A stretch of DNA of 64,000 nt from Lineus longissimus (taxonomy: Eukaryota; Nemertea; Pilidiophora; Heteronemertea; Lineidae): positions 15,197,501 to 15,261,500 of the forward strand of contig NC_088310.1 of NCBI RefSeq assembly GCF_910592395.1, read 5' to 3'. Of the stretch, positions 1-11,404 are shown in pieces (the stretch's first letter is position 1; every line of letters begins with the position of its first letter). A model generated the notes under the pieces. That model made no database searches, had not been told where the DNA came from, and saw nothing but the letters and a program-made list of their open reading frames with translations. Both the position numbers and the translations under genes were made by a program.

Positions 1-439
1 CTGTCCAGGCTTCTAGTTATCCATGTGAAATAAAATGAATCAGAACATCCGCTGGTCCGCCAACTGAAGTTGTTTCTGGTCAAGGGCATTGTCAGTTGCG
101 GAGGTAGGTTACACCAAACACCTTGCACCTCCGTACTAACTTCACGGCATGCTCGATCCTGGGTTATCAGGAGAACCAGTTATTCTAGTATTTCATTCTT
201 TTTCACTGTAATACATAACTCAAAACAAATTAAAGAAAGAAAGTCGTATGTGGCAGTTGGTTTACAAAAATGTCAGGGTATCAGTTCAGTTTTTACCAGC
301 TATCAATGTGGGTAAGAAAATCCTACCCCTTGGACTTGGTCCTCGCCTTGCACTTTGAAACTTTTTGGTTCTCCCTGATGTAAAGGATGGCAAAGACGGC
401 AATTACTGCATGGCTGTCCCGGCTTAGGCAGGACCGTGG

Positions 440-905
440 TCACTGGACTAGTTTGTCAAACCAACCTACACTTCAAAGGAATTGATGTTAAGGTCCAGAC
501 TATTTCTGGTTGTGACCATACATCTATTTGGCTGGTTTGTCTCAGCCTTCACTTCAAACGATTTGATTTTAATGTCCAGACTGCCTTTACCGTTGTCCCA
601 AGGTTGTGACCATGCACTTACTGGGCTTGTTTGTCTCAATCTGCACTTCAAAGGATTTGATGTAAAAGTTCAGACTACCTTAACTATTTGCCCCAAGCTT
701 GTGACCATGCATCGACTGTCCTGCATTTCAAAGGATTTGATGTAAAGGTCCAGACTGCCTTAACTGTTTGCCCCAAGGTTGTGACCATGCATCGACTGGA
801 CTCGTTTTTCACAACCTGCACTTCAAAGGAATTGATACAAAGGTCCAGACTGCATTTACTACTTGTTTGTCTCAAGTTCAACTTCAACGGATTTGATGTA
901 GTTGA
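440..905. repeat. minisatellite, about 80-95 bp unit
   Basis: About five to six degenerate head-to-tail copies. Each has a CTTCAAAGGATTTGATG-like block followed by AAGGTCCAGACTGC and CCAAGGTTGTGACCATGCA. Unit starts are visible near 471, 553, 647, 726, 823 and 882. Both strands carry short open frames only because the unit length is near a multiple of three. No coding function is supported. Confidence 0.85.
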
Positions 906-1586
906 CTGCAGTTACTGGTTTCTTCTGGGTTGTGACTGTCGAAGGAACCATGGCAACTAGATTTACTCTCTGTAACAAACTTCAACTTGTAATCGCACTC
1001 ATTATATGTAGTTAGTTGTACAGAGGTGCGTGCATGTACGTTTCCACCGTATAGTGTACAGGAATTGAGGCGTACGTTGTACGTTTCAAACTCCAAGTCA
1101 TACGGTGGCACAAAAATTGCAATAATCTACTTTTAGTGGCTGGTGGGCAATCACCACGATTTATGTGCTGATGACATCAGATGCTGTTTTTGTATGCGTC
1201 GCCATCTTGGGTTAAGCTCGAATTTCGTCTTTTGGATCACCCAAACTAAACCCAAACATGCTGGTGACACGTAGTTTGACCCCTTTTAGTGCTATCTTTA
1301 GCATTCTACTGTCTCCAAGCACAACTAACACTGGGGCTGAACTCAAATTTGCTGATAGTAAATTTCTCAGTTTTAGTTTACAATTACAATTGTACCCAAC
1401 ATGCCCAAAGAATTGTGAAAAATACCCAATAATGTCATTCCATTCACAATTGTACCCAATGACATGGGCAAACTATCCAATATTAGGGTAATGTACACTT
1501 GTACCAAAAACTACTAAAAACTTGAATCATAGGGTAAGCAGCTATGTATGTACAATCAAATAGACCGAGCACAGCTCCTCGTTGTT
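906..1586. other. gene-free stretch
   Basis: Nothing recognisable. It is AT-rich, with short repeated words such as ATTGTACCCAA around 1387-1460. No splice-supported reading frame or terminal inverted repeat was found. Confidence 0.5.
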
Positions 1587-2338
1587 TTTTAGCTACGCTG
1601 GCTTCCAGCGGAGCTTATGGTTTGTACTGGAGCTGGCCGAAAGTAGTTCCAGCAAAATAGTTGCATTTTCATTCAAATTTGCTGTAGCTGGGCCAGGAAA
1701 TGTGCCAGGATACCAATATTTTGAACTCTTGTTTCGATAGGATTATAACTATTCACAGCAGAAAGACAAAACGTCCCGTAATTGGCAGATTTTAAGCTGG
1801 AAATTGTCTCGTCAAAACTGGCAAAACGGCCTCGATCCTACCTGTCTCTGTAATGTACTGAACTCGCTACAAATAAGGCATTGAAGCCGAGGCTTATAAT
1901 GTGACGGCCACTTTGTGAATGTATATAGAGTGTGTACGTTCATTTCAAAACATAGTTGCAATCGAAATTTGTCATAACGAGCAGTTAGAAAATGGTAGTT
2001 CCCTATATTTTGATTCTAAATGTCAACCCATCGTGTTGTGGTGTTATTTTGTCTAATTCTTATTAATATTGCTGATAAAAGACATGTAGAGAAACCCAGA
2101 TTCATGCGCTCAGTTCATTTACTTATGGTAGACGTTTTGACAGAAAACCAGGGTGAGTTTTTCTCCGTATGTTCTCTTGATTTGCTAGGTACAATTGGCC
2201 ATGACAACTGTTATTTGAACAGTCATAGTATAGAATGACTCACGTAGCGTGTTTACATAGGAAGTGTTACCGTTTTTGGCTTTCTGTCTCGTTAAATTTT
2301 CTCAGTCATTGAGTCAAAGTCGAAGATCAAAACACACA
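1587..2338 (+). repeat. long repeat, copy A, left part
   Basis: Starts at TTTTTAGCTACGCTGGC and aligns along its whole length with 6099-6870 at roughly 85-90 percent identity by eye. Copy A is split at 2339 by a TIR element and resumes at 5034. The matching point in copy B, near 6870-6876, has no insert, so the insertion is younger than the duplication. The family is unknown. It may be a transposon or a segmental duplication carrying a small gene. Confidence 0.8.
2020..2152 (+). other. possible first coding exon with signal-like leader
   Basis: An ATG at 2020 opens 44 codons with a hydrophobic core (VVVLFCLILINIA) followed by a charged stretch, and ends at a consensus donor (CAGG then GTGAGT at 2153). 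The related segment in copy B (to 6688) keeps the downstream codons and the donor, but has a one-base length difference near the start, so the frame is not strictly conserved. It could be the first exon of a small secreted protein. It could also be chance inside a repeat. No partner exon is proven. Confidence 0.2.
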
Positions 2339-2645
2339 CTTTACTTTCGGCTGTCTATGGTCCCTTCATTAAATACCAATTCATTACGTATGCACTGGCC
2401 AAGTTGAAGGCCTTTCAATACGACTGGCTGGTTCTCTGAAAGGTGGGGAATAATGAAGTTGTTTAACTGATTGTCCGAATGGTACAACTGAGAGCAGTGA
2501 TCCGAGTCACCGACTGTGATCATTTTGAAACTGATCGGTTTGATGAGCGATAGGCCTACAGACTGATTTCGTTGAAATGAAAGAGCGTTATACAGGGTAG
2601 TTCAAAAGATCATCCCAGATTTTTTACCACCAAGTAAAAGACTAT

Positions 2646-4001
2646 TTATTCTATTTCTATTTCATCCCCCTGGATGTTTAAGAATTTGAGTCCTGGTTCG
2701 TCCTCCTCATCGTCCAGCTCTTGAATTGGTCCTGCGTCTACCGCTGCTGCTCTGAAAGCGGTTTCAAATCCGTTTTCTACCACTTGTACAGGTACAGATT
2801 CCCAGGCTTGACTGATAATGTTGACCACGTTACGTAACCCAATGCGTTCACAGCGTCCTGCATCGTCCGTGTTTTTCTTGTTTCCAGGCCTTCCACTTCT
2901 TTTTCATGTTGCTTTTGAACGACTTCATAACAGTCAGATCGAGGGGTTGGGCCAAGGATGTGCAGCCGGCTGGAATAAAATCGAGTATCCCTCCCAGTTC
3001 CGTAATTCGCTGGCCGAATTCCTCTGTGCGGTGCACACGATATCTATCTACTATTAGAAGGAATCGCTCATCATTCTCTGGGGTGACGTATGGCTCCAAT
3101 ACTTGGTCTGACCAATGACGGGCTGTCTCCCGTCTCATCCAACCGGTAGCAGAGGACGTCACAATGAGATTTGCTGGCAAGTCGTCATCCTCCTGCAGGT
3201 GATCGAGCTGTCGTACGAACCCTCTTCTTGGAAAGGTGACGTGTGCCGGTGCCTTCCATCCCGTCGCACTGATGGTTAGACTAACGGTGCAGCCCAGTTT
3301 TGTGTTTGATCTCGATGTACGTACATCCACTGACTTCGCTCCCTTGTCATTGACAGTATACATTGGTCGATACTCAAATAGTGCGAACGTCTGGTCCATG
3401 TTTAGCAGCAACCTCATGGCAATCTCCAAATGCTGGATAGTTTGCATCACATTGTCGCGAAATACCTGGACCTGATGGGCGGCATCAGCTGGGAGAGTGG
3501 TGGTGTTTTTATTCGCCTTTCGGAGGGCTATCTTCTTTCTTGTCATGAATCCCTCTACCCAGCCAGCGGATGCGTTGAATTGGTGGAGTGTCGGTCTGGC
3601 CTGGATAACGTCTTGTCTCAGCTCGTGTGGTAACGCATTCCACCAGTCTTCAAAAATGGTCAGGGCTCGTTCTTGAATGTCTTGGACTGCGACTGGTAGC
3701 CTCATCTCCCGTTGCTGCTGTAACCGACTTGATACAAGTCGTCCTCTACCTCGGGCCAAAGACCAACTTGTCGCTCTTTAGAGGTTCTGTCGTCGCCGCG
3801 GCCTTCACCTGCCTTTCGCTCCAGGTCTTGAAGGTCCCACTTCTTCAGGGTCGACACTGGGATCTTGTAGTGATGCGCAAACTCGCTCATCCTGTCGACT
3901 GTGCCATTGAGGAGAGCTGCCTCTAGATCCCGCAGATAAGCAATTTTCTCACGAACCGAGTAGCTCCTTCGCCGTTTTCGTAAGGGTTCTTGCTGATCCA
4001 T
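2646..4001 (-). pseudogene. pogo-like transposase, frameshifted
   Basis: Three frame-shifted pieces make one transposase. The first (ATG at 4001) has a basic helix-turn-helix resembling CENP-B/Psq N-termini, with KIPVSTLKKW as its recognition-helix region. The second (about 3759-2848) holds a second DNA-binding domain (FNASAGWVEGF) and the DDE_1 core. First Asp is in NMDQT, second in LLIVDRYRVH, and the third position is in SLAQPLDLTVMKSF, as in pogo/Tigger elements. The third piece (2828-2646) is the acidic C-terminus. Frame breaks near 3710 and 2850 make it inactive as it stands. In the family the enzyme binds TIRs and cuts and pastes at TA. Confidence 0.85.
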
Positions 4002-4270
4002 ATTTGACGGACAAACTGAGATGGAAATGGCCATCGACCTCATTTTTATAGGCCTAGGATGGCCACGAAGACTCGACCAGAGAGAAATTGACAACTTCAT
4101 GACAAAGTGCCGTGTCGTCATTTTATATCGCATGCCACAAAAGTTGTGAATCACACTCCAGTGTGTTCATTTCACCAATCAGCTCAGACCAATATCCGCA
4201 GATAATGCACCGAATATTCATATACAGGGACGGCCGAAAAATTCCGTCGTACAAACCACATAAACTTCCA

Positions 4271-4749
4271 GGGCCGATTTCATCAAAGTAGACTTAGACG
4301 CGTGTGACTTCACTTTAAATGCACTTCCACCGTGCATTCTGCATGAACTTCACCGGTTGCCAGTCGCGAGACGGATAGAATTTAAAATCCTCCTACTGAC
4401 TTTCAAATGTTCGCATGGTCTTGCGCCAGGATACCTTGTGGAGCTCCTCACTAGGTATGTGTCATCCAGATCTCTGCGTTCATCAGGGGAGTTGTTGCTG
4501 AGAGAAAGGGGCCTTTCAGTGTGCTGCACCACGAGTGTGAAACAACTTACCACAAAAACTTCGCGCTATCGATAGTGTCCCTGCCTTCAAGAGCACGAAC
4601 ATGTTGTGAAATGTACCGTACCGAATTGGAGCTACGGTGTCTCTGATCACTGGCAGTGGATATAGGCACCCTAAATCTAAAATGATTGATTGATTGATAT
4701 ACGAAGTTACACGCGTCTAAGTCTTAAACACCATTTGTGAAATCGGCCC
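4271..4749. mobile_element. MITE with GGGCCGATTTCA termini
   Basis: The left end GGGCCGATTTCATCAAAG followed by ACTTAGACGCGTGTGACTTC is mirrored at the right end (GAAGTTACACGCGTCTAAGT to AAATCGGCCC). The arms are about 40 bp. The interior is almost entirely a LINE 3' fragment. Termini of similar style occur at 12717-12882 and 42430. The class is unresolved. Confidence 0.75.
4338..4700 (+). pseudogene. 3' tail of a CR1/L2-like LINE
   Basis: The translation LPVARRIEFKILLLTFK followed by HGLAPGYLVELL is the familiar C-terminal tail after the reverse transcriptase of CR1/L2-type non-LTR elements. The fragment ends in a short TGAT tail (ATTGATTGATTGAT), as such elements often do. It is heavily 5'-truncated and carries no RT motif. 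It fills the MITE at 4271-4749, so the MITE either captured it or received it as an insertion. Confidence 0.7.
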
Positions 4750-5033
4750 ACAGTGTTTTTGTCGAATGATAGCAAGATGCTTTTTTTCTGGTACACCCTG
4801 TATAAACCATGCCATTTTATGGCGGTAATTCTTGAATGGTCCACAATGAAATTGACAATGTGGGGCTGTGTGAACTAAGGCCTTCATCGTGAGTACCAGT
4901 GCAAACAGATTGCAACATAGCCTATTGGTCAATTTTATTGAATAGAATCTTTCTTTGTGTAGTTATTCCTGGAGGCAAGGCATAAATTCTACCATGAATA
5001 TCAGGAAGGGACCATAGACAGCCGAAAGTAAAG

Positions 5034-6098
5034 CATGAACGCCATAGTACATTTTATACACAAAACAGTGTTGCAAAAAGTTCTTCCCAATCATCAAAAT
5101 GAAATAATCGTAATACTTCACAATTATCTATTACACATTAATTATCAACTACAGGAGAATGACTTTGAAATCCAGACAAAACTTTGTTATGAGAATAGCT
5201 TCTTTGTATTTATAAACATCATCGATGTAATCAAAACAAACCCGAACGCTAGATGAACACACATGGCGGCCCGCTTCACAAGAAGTTGACGTTTTCTCAT
5301 GTTTCTTGTAAAAATAACAATGATAGTGACACTGGTCAGAGTACACAAAGAATAGCTACAAAGTAGTCTGCTGGAATTACGAGGTATTTTCAAGAACAAT
5401 AAAACTGCCATTCTCAGTCTATGCTGATACGGAAAACCATGAGGAGCTGCATGAACGGGGCCTACATTATTTACCATACTTTACAGTTACACACCAGATA
5501 CCGATACATGAACAAATGCAATGCACTGCAACATATGTGCAGGGAAGTAAAGTATGCATTGCAAGCCATGTGTCCAAACTCCAAGGTGAACGCTTGTAAA
5601 TAAGGGTGCACTTTTTTTCAAATTTAACTTTATTTTATCACCAGTTCACTAGTTTTTCACACAAGTTTTGATCTTTTTTTGTATATTTATGTTTTACCGT
5701 ACCACCAACATGAACAGCGAGCCATACAGCGTTGTATATCCTATCACAGTTTCGCGTATCAGGACCGACTACTCATTGTTTTTGTAACATAATCGGGAAT
5801 GTTGATAATAAATATCTCATTTTGATGGTGTTTTTTTACAAAGTACTATTTTTTCTCATTTTACGAGGCATTTCAGTGGTCTCCACAGGCAAAGTGGTGT
5901 TGCTGTGCATGCTGTGGAACTGGTGACACGAAACTAATCAACCAGTCAGCCATGAGATTGACAGGATTGGGAAAGAAGACGCTTTATCTTAGCTGATTTG
6001 TCCTTCACATTTTGGTCTTTATTTACTGTATTATAAAAGTTGATTGAATACAGTGCAAATAATTTCTTCCCTTGAAATTGAATAGGCATCTCTGAATT
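5034..6098 (+). repeat. long repeat, copy A, right part
   Basis: Continues copy A after the insertion. 5034-5480 matches copy B at 6876-7432, and 5485-6095 matches copy C at about 11411-12010. Near 5498-5600 there is a short Cys-containing open frame (CNALQHMC, then AMCPNSK). Near 5876-5990 a second Cys-rich frame (CCCACC) follows an AG acceptor. Both have counterparts in copy C with small indels. Coding status is unproven. Confidence 0.7.
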
Positions 6099-7432
6099 TT
6101 TAGCTACGCTGGCTTCCAGCGGAGCTTATGGTTTGCACTGTAGCTGGCCGAAAGTAGTTCCAGCAAAATAGTTGCATTTTCATCCGAATTTGCTGTAGGT
6201 GGGCCAGAAAATGTGCCATGATACCAATATTTTGAACTCTTGTTTCAATAGGATTATAGCTATTCACAGTAGAAAGACTAAACGCCCTGTAATTGGCGGT
6301 AATTGGCAGATTTTAAGCTGGAAATTGTCATCTGGTAAAAAGTGGCAAAACGGCCTCGATCCTACCTATCTCTGTAATGTACTGAATGCGCTACAGATAA
6401 GGCATTGTCCTAAGGCATCGCAGCTGAGGCTGATAAAGTGATGGCCATTTTGCGAATGTGTATAGAGTGTGTACGTTCACTTCAAAACATAGTTCTAATC
6501 AAAATTATTCATAACGAGCAGTTAGAAATTGGTATTTCCCTATATTTTGATTCTCAATGTCAACATGTCGTTTTGTGGGGTTATTTGTCTAATTCTTATT
6601 AATATTGCCAATAAAAGACACGTAGAGAAACCCAGATTCATGCGCTCAGTTCATCTACGTACGGTGAACATTTTGACAGAAAACCAGGGTGAGTTTTCTC
6701 TGTATTTTCTCTTGATTGGCTTGGTACAATTGGGCATGACAACTGTTATTTGAAATGTCATAGTATAGAATGACTCCCGTTGCTTGTTTACATAGGAAGT
6801 GTAACCGTTTTTGGCTTTCTGTCTCGTTCAATTTGCTCAGTCATTGAGTCGAAATCGAAGATCAAAACACACTTATACGCCATAGTACATTTTATACACA
6901 AAATGGTGTTGCAAAAAATTCTTCCTAATCATCAGAATGAAATAATCGTAATACTTCACAATTATCTATTACACATAAATATAACAACAACAGGAGAATG
7001 ACTTTGAAATCCAGACAAAACTTTGTAAAAGAATAGCTGTTGTCATCTGGTAAAAAGTGGCAAAACGGCCTCGATCCTACCTATCTCTGTAATGTACAGA
7101 ATGCGCTACATTGCTACTTTGTGCTACTTTGTATTTATTTTGTATAAACATCATCCACGTAATCAAAACAAACCCGAACGCTAGATGAACAAACATGGCG
7201 GACCGCTTCACAAGAAGTTGACGTTTTCTCATGTTTCTTGTCAAAATAACAATGATATCATACACCTTTGATAGTGACACTGGTCAGAGTACAGAAATAA
7301 TAGTGAACAAAGTAGTCTGCTGGAATTGCGAGGTATTTTCAACGAACACTAAAACTGCCATTCTCAGTCTATGCTGATACGGAAAACCGTGAGGAGCTGC
7401 ATGAACTGGGCCTACATTATTTACCACTAGCA
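6099..7432 (+). repeat. long repeat, copy B (truncated)
   Basis: Begins with the same TTTTTAGCTACGCTGGC start as copy A, directly abutting the end of copy A (GAATTTTTAG), so the two are in tandem. It is truncated around 7432, before the part equivalent to 5480-6098. A short internal duplication (CATCTGGTAAAAAGTGGCAA) appears at about 6330 and 7045. Confidence 0.8.
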
Positions 7433-7442
7433 AAGTACCCAG

Positions 7443-7515
7443 TCGTGGGTATGTTGTTGAAATGAAATGGAACAGAATTGAAATGAAATGAAATGAAATT
7501 TATTTAGAGAAACAG
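7443..7515. repeat. TGAAA microsatellite and A-rich boundary
   Basis: Imperfect GAAAT/TGAAA pentamers run from about 7456 to 7500 and are followed by TTTATTTAGAGAAACAG. This resembles the 3' end of a short retroposon, but no body is recognisable. Confidence 0.5.
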
Positions 7516-7692
7516 AAAATATATACAATACATAGCACAAATGCAAAAAAATTACAATAATACCATTTGAATATGTTGCTATGACAGTACATAATGAAAC
7601 TGCCTAAAGGCACTCTTGTTTGATGAAGAGGAAGTGAAGGCATTTGGTTGAGGAGGAGGAGGAATTATATTGGTGACCGATTGTTATGGATG

Positions 7693-8192
7693 TTATTGTT
7701 GGTGCTGAAGAACCTCTGGGTAGACGACGTTTCTGGTTTGGGTGTTGGGGGTGTTGATGACCAAGTTCTTGGCACTGCCAACTCTTGACATGGCAACGTA
7801 TAACATTCCATGCGAGAAGACGGGTGTGCTCAAGTCGATGCCGATGTGTTTGAAGGTTTGCCCTTGGGACTTGTTGATGGTCATCGCAAAACAGGGACGA
7901 ATGGGAAACTGCAGCCTTTTGAATTTGAATGGGAGGTCACTGTCTGAGTGTGCCAGGGGTATCCGTGGTATGAGAGCTGTTCTTCCTGCTGATGGACCGT
8001 TCGATATTCGTACTTCTAGGACATTTCGGTGTGGTTTCAATAGTGTGCATCGAGTGCCATTGGTGATGTGAGGCGGGTTTAGTGAGCGAAGTATAATGAT
8101 TGGGCAGCCTACTTTGAGGAGGAGTTTGTGTGGTGGAAGGCCTGAAACATCAAGGGTGTTGAGGAATTCCGTGGGGAAGTTGAGGGCAGGAC
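7693..8192 (-). pseudogene. Helitron Pif1-like helicase, C-terminal exon
   Basis: The frame reads from a polypyrimidine-AG acceptor at 8193 (TTTTCCTTCAG) to a stop at 7693. It contains the late SF1B helicase motifs: NGTRC, then FAMTINKSQGQT and LYVAMSRV. This combination is characteristic of the Pif1-like helicase at the C-terminus of Helitron Rep/Hel proteins. The Rep nuclease and the N-terminal helicase motifs are not seen upstream, so this is a fragment or the last exon of a gene whose other exons are lost. In the family, Rep/Hel drives rolling-circle transposition. Confidence 0.8.
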
Positions 8193-8469
8193 TGAAGGAA
8201 AAGAAAGAGAAGAAATACTAATTATGTTGACTAAAACAATGTTTATTTACCTATTTTTATACAAAATAGTGATTGTCTGTACAGCAGATGGGTCGTGGAG
8301 AAGGTAAGCCTAGTACGAAAGGTTAAAAGTCCAGGAGGATTGTTGTTGGCACAGTGACGACCTGTTAACATGAAGCACTGGCAATATAATCAGCAGTATT
8401 TAATCAGCAGCAGTCAGTAAGTGTTCAGAGTAACACTGTTGGGGTGCAATCAATGTACACCCTTGCTTT

Positions 8470-8999
8470 CTACTCCAAGAGGGATTTTAACTTTGTCTTA
8501 CCATCATCAGCCGAGTCATCTTCGGGTTGTGTGGCCGTTAGGGGAAAATCTGTTTCTGAGCTGTCCATGCTGATCTGTGACAGCGTTGAATCATCCAAGG
8601 CGTCATCGAATAGGTTGTCAGTGGCAGGAGGGGTTTTCTCTTTAGTGGATGACTCGACAGTAACTTTTGATGGTGTCGACGCTTTCAGTTGAAGAGGGAC
8701 TTTCTTGGGGGATGGCGTTGTTGGCGGTAGAGTCAGTGCTGGGCGTTTATTTGGACTTGGTTTTGAAATTGTTACTGGTTTAGGCTGGTTGGTAATCAAG
8801 CACTTGAGGTGTACTGCTTTAGCAGTGACAGTCTGTATACGATTGGTCAGGGTGTGGCGTGCAGCGGCAATTTTAGCAGCTGCCAATGGTGTTTTTTTTT
8901 CGAGCAGAATTACCTGGGCATAGGACAACTTCTCATTTGTCATTTCCTCAAAGTCCTTCAGTTGGTTTAAAACGGCCTGTGCACTGCGTGTGAAGTCAT
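8470..8999 (-). CDS. unidentified Ser/Pro-rich exon
   Basis: I do not recognise this protein. An open frame starts after an acceptor (CTTTCCTTTACAG at about 9012-9000) and runs to a stop at 8470. It begins with a helical, Ala-rich part (LAAAKIAAARHTLTNRI), then a basic Pro/Ser linker, then an acidic tail. A strong donor (GATG then GTAAGA, about 8505) lies before the stop, so the exon may splice onward. Joining it there to the helicase exon at 8192 gives the wrong phase. It may be an accessory protein of the same Helitron or part of a host gene. Confidence 0.35.
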
Positions 9000-9236
9000 C
9001 TGTAAAGGAAAGAGGCTATTGTGTAAAGCTAGGCTAGTGTGTGGTAAAAGCACATAATAGTAGATTAAAATGGCAGGCTCGGAGGACATTTTTGCAAATT
9101 GGATGAATAGTTTTGAATGCTTCTTGTTGTACTGAATCGTATGATACTGGTCATGGTTAGGCACAATGTTTGAGATGATAGCTCTAATTTGTTGGAAGAG
9201 AAGTTCATCCTGCGAAGGTGTCCCGACTTGTGTCAG

Positions 9237-9800
9237 GTCATTGATACTTACTATGGTAGATAATAGTGAAGTAGGTGGCTGATGGTGTTGAGTAATGGGT
9301 GAAAACTGGTGATGATGGAACTGAAAAGGGAAAATGAGAGAATATGAAATTTTGGAAAGATCACATACATAGGCAAGGGTGTAGTACTATTACTCATGCT
9401 GATATTGTCTGCTGAGCACCTTCTGCGAAGATGTCCTCGGATGTGTTTGGTCATTGATACTTACTATGGTAGATAATGGTGAGACAGCAGCAGGATGATG
9501 ATGATGGTAAAAACTGGTGATGGTGGAACTGAAAAGGGAAAATGTCAGAATAAATGAATTTTGAAAATACTGAGGCATGGCTGGGTCGGAAGCAATTACT
9601 CATGATGATATTGTCCAAGCGCCTTCTGATATCTATATTACGATTTCATGCCGGAATGTTGGCCTACATGGTGAAGTTTACTTACCTGACACTGTGCTGT
9701 GGTTAATCGTGTGATGATTGTTGGTAGGAGTCTTAAAGAGCGTGGCCTGGCAGTTGGCGGTACTTAATTCAAGTGGGTTGACTGATGAAACTGATGGAGC
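9237..9800 (-). repeat. duplicated short exon-like units
   Basis: Two units about 212 bp apart (9237-9335 and 9449-9545) are near-identical. On the minus strand each reads as TTTTCCCTTTTCAG, then about 64-69 bp of open sequence, then GTAAGT. A third, diverged segment (9793-9688) also runs from a TACAG acceptor to GTCAG/GTAAGT with an open frame. This is the pattern expected of tandem exon duplication upstream of the 8470-8999 exon. The two near-identical units differ in length modulo three, so they cannot both be used in one frame. The gene model is uncertain. Confidence 0.35.
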
Positions 9801-10013
9801 TGTAGTAAAAGAAAAATGAGTACATGAGAACTTCTTCGATTTTGTGTTAGGTGTTGTAGTACATAAATTGAAGTTGGAATAAATGAGGATTAGGAAGAAG
9901 ATTACTAATCATGTGCCAGTACCAGTCCAGTGGCAGTGCAAGGTAGGCCTATAGTACACTACACATGTACTGCACAATGTACATGCATGCACGGATGCAT
10001 AGGCTATATAGTA

Positions 10014-10650
10014 CAACTTAGAAAGTCATCAAATTCCCTGCCAAGAAAACCTCTCTCAACCTTATGACTTTTCATGTACTTTATAATCATACACCCGTCC
10101 TCAAAAATATCTTTTACGAATCAACTTGGGGAAATTTCGACTTTGGAGCAAATTTGGATCGTGTCTACCAAGTCATGTTCGCAAAGCACGTTCCCGGATT
10201 TTATCGGGCATGATGGGTCTGACTTCTAGCACAGATAATTCACTTATTTTTCAATATATTGCAATAAAACTTGCAGAATATGTTTTAAATAACCTATTTT
10301 ATTGATTTATGTCAAGAAAATATGATTTTGATAACTTTGAAACCTGGTGGACGCTGGTGGACGCTGTTTAGGATGACCCTTCACAAACGAAATCTCATAC
10401 AATATCAAGCCTAGTACGACCGGCTACCGGTAGAGGCGCTGAGGTCCCAGAAGATTTTCGTTTGTGAACGTACTTTGCGAACATGACTTGGTAGACACGC
10501 TCCAAAATTTGCTTCAAAGTCAAAATTTCCCAAGTTGATTCGCAAAAGATATTTTTGAGGACAGGTGTATGATTATAAAGTACATGAAAAGTCATAAGGA
10601 TATGTTGAGAGAGGTTTTCTTGGCAGAGAATTTGATGACTTTCTAAGTTG
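10014..10650. repeat. foldback element, about 180-bp arms
   Basis: 10014-10192 is repeated in reverse complement at 10466-10650 with few mismatches. Outer ends are CAACTTAGAAAG and CTTTCTAAGTTG. The spacer is about 270 bp. Open frames here are by-products. It is a MITE or foldback transposon without a recognisable transposase. Confidence 0.85.
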
Positions 10651-11404
10651 TCCGCGAATCGGATACCCAACGTTGTGTATATTGCAGACGTGCAGTCAAC
10701 TGTCAACAGTGGTTTGTTTTGCAGAAAATGCAGGACAGCCAAGGCCAATCTATGCATGTAAGGATGCAAACCTATTTGTATGGTGCTTTAGTCCTGATAT
10801 TTTTATGTATATAGTGTAAGTTATTTTTGTAGACACTCACCTAAGACACTAAAAGAACCGACTTTCAAAATGGCCTTTCAACACACGTTTTTTTCCGACG
10901 CTTTTTATGAAATATCCCAAACCATGTCCCTTAGTTGATCACGTCATGAGTTAAAAATAGAATGGGGCACACAAAGGGGTAGTACCTAAAAAGTCCACTC
11001 TCCATAGTTATTTCCAGAGCGTGATCCTATCATATCAGCTTATCATATCAGCTTCTAACACTAATAATGATGTTTTGAACAAAAAACCACAGGCAATCAT
11101 GACTGTAAGGCTAACGTAAAACATCACGATCCCCCAGTTTCCAAGAAAGGCCCCATTGCAATTGCACTTTATGAAATACCCCAAACAATACCCCAAACCA
11201 TGTCCCTGAGTTTGGTGTTGGGAGTTGGGAGAATTGAGTGGTCAAAATTAAAACCCTTATTGTGACCCCCTAAAGTCAAAATATTGCATTTTTTTCCCGC
11301 AAACAACCTAGTGTAACCAACAAACGTTGTATTGGTATGGAGTGTCACAGCCTAAGCATGGCCAATCTTCAGAAGGAGTGTGCGCAAGAAACGGTCTTCT
11401 CTCT
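10651..11404. other. gene-free stretch
   Basis: No gene was found. A short phrase (CCCAAACCATGTCCCT) occurs at about 10916 and 11191, pointing to a diffuse repeat. CTTATCATATCAG is duplicated in tandem near 11030-11052. Confidence 0.45.

Larger units (their letters stand above)
2591..4802 (-). mobile_element. pogo/Tigger-like DNA transposon
   Basis: The ends read TACAGGGTAG on the left and GTACACCCTGTA on the right, giving TIRs that begin CAGGGT next to TA, the target used by the Tc1/mariner-pogo group. It encodes one decayed transposase on the minus strand. It lies inside the 2339-5033 element and is itself interrupted by the 4271-4749 MITE upstream of the transposase start. Confidence 0.8.
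2339..5033. mobile_element. TIR element inserted in the long repeat (carrier of pogo copy)
   Basis: The ends are inverted repeats of about 28-30 bp. The left end begins CTTTACTTTCGGCTGTC at 2339 and the right end finishes GACAGCCGAAAGTAAAG at 5033. The homologous site in copy B (about 6870) lacks the insert. Only about 480 bp of this element is its own sequence (2371-2590 and 4803-5001); the rest is the nested pogo element. With no transposase of its own it is probably a MITE. Its superfamily is unresolved because no clear target-site duplication is visible. Confidence 0.75.

Noticed and set aside
5149-5477. Membrane protein on the minus strand of the long repeat
   Set aside because: The hydrophobic frame is not maintained in copy B (7077-7400), which has indels.
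7693-8999. One gene joining the 8470-8999 exon to the Helitron helicase exon
   Set aside because: Using the strong donor near 8505 and the acceptor at 8193 gives incompatible phase.
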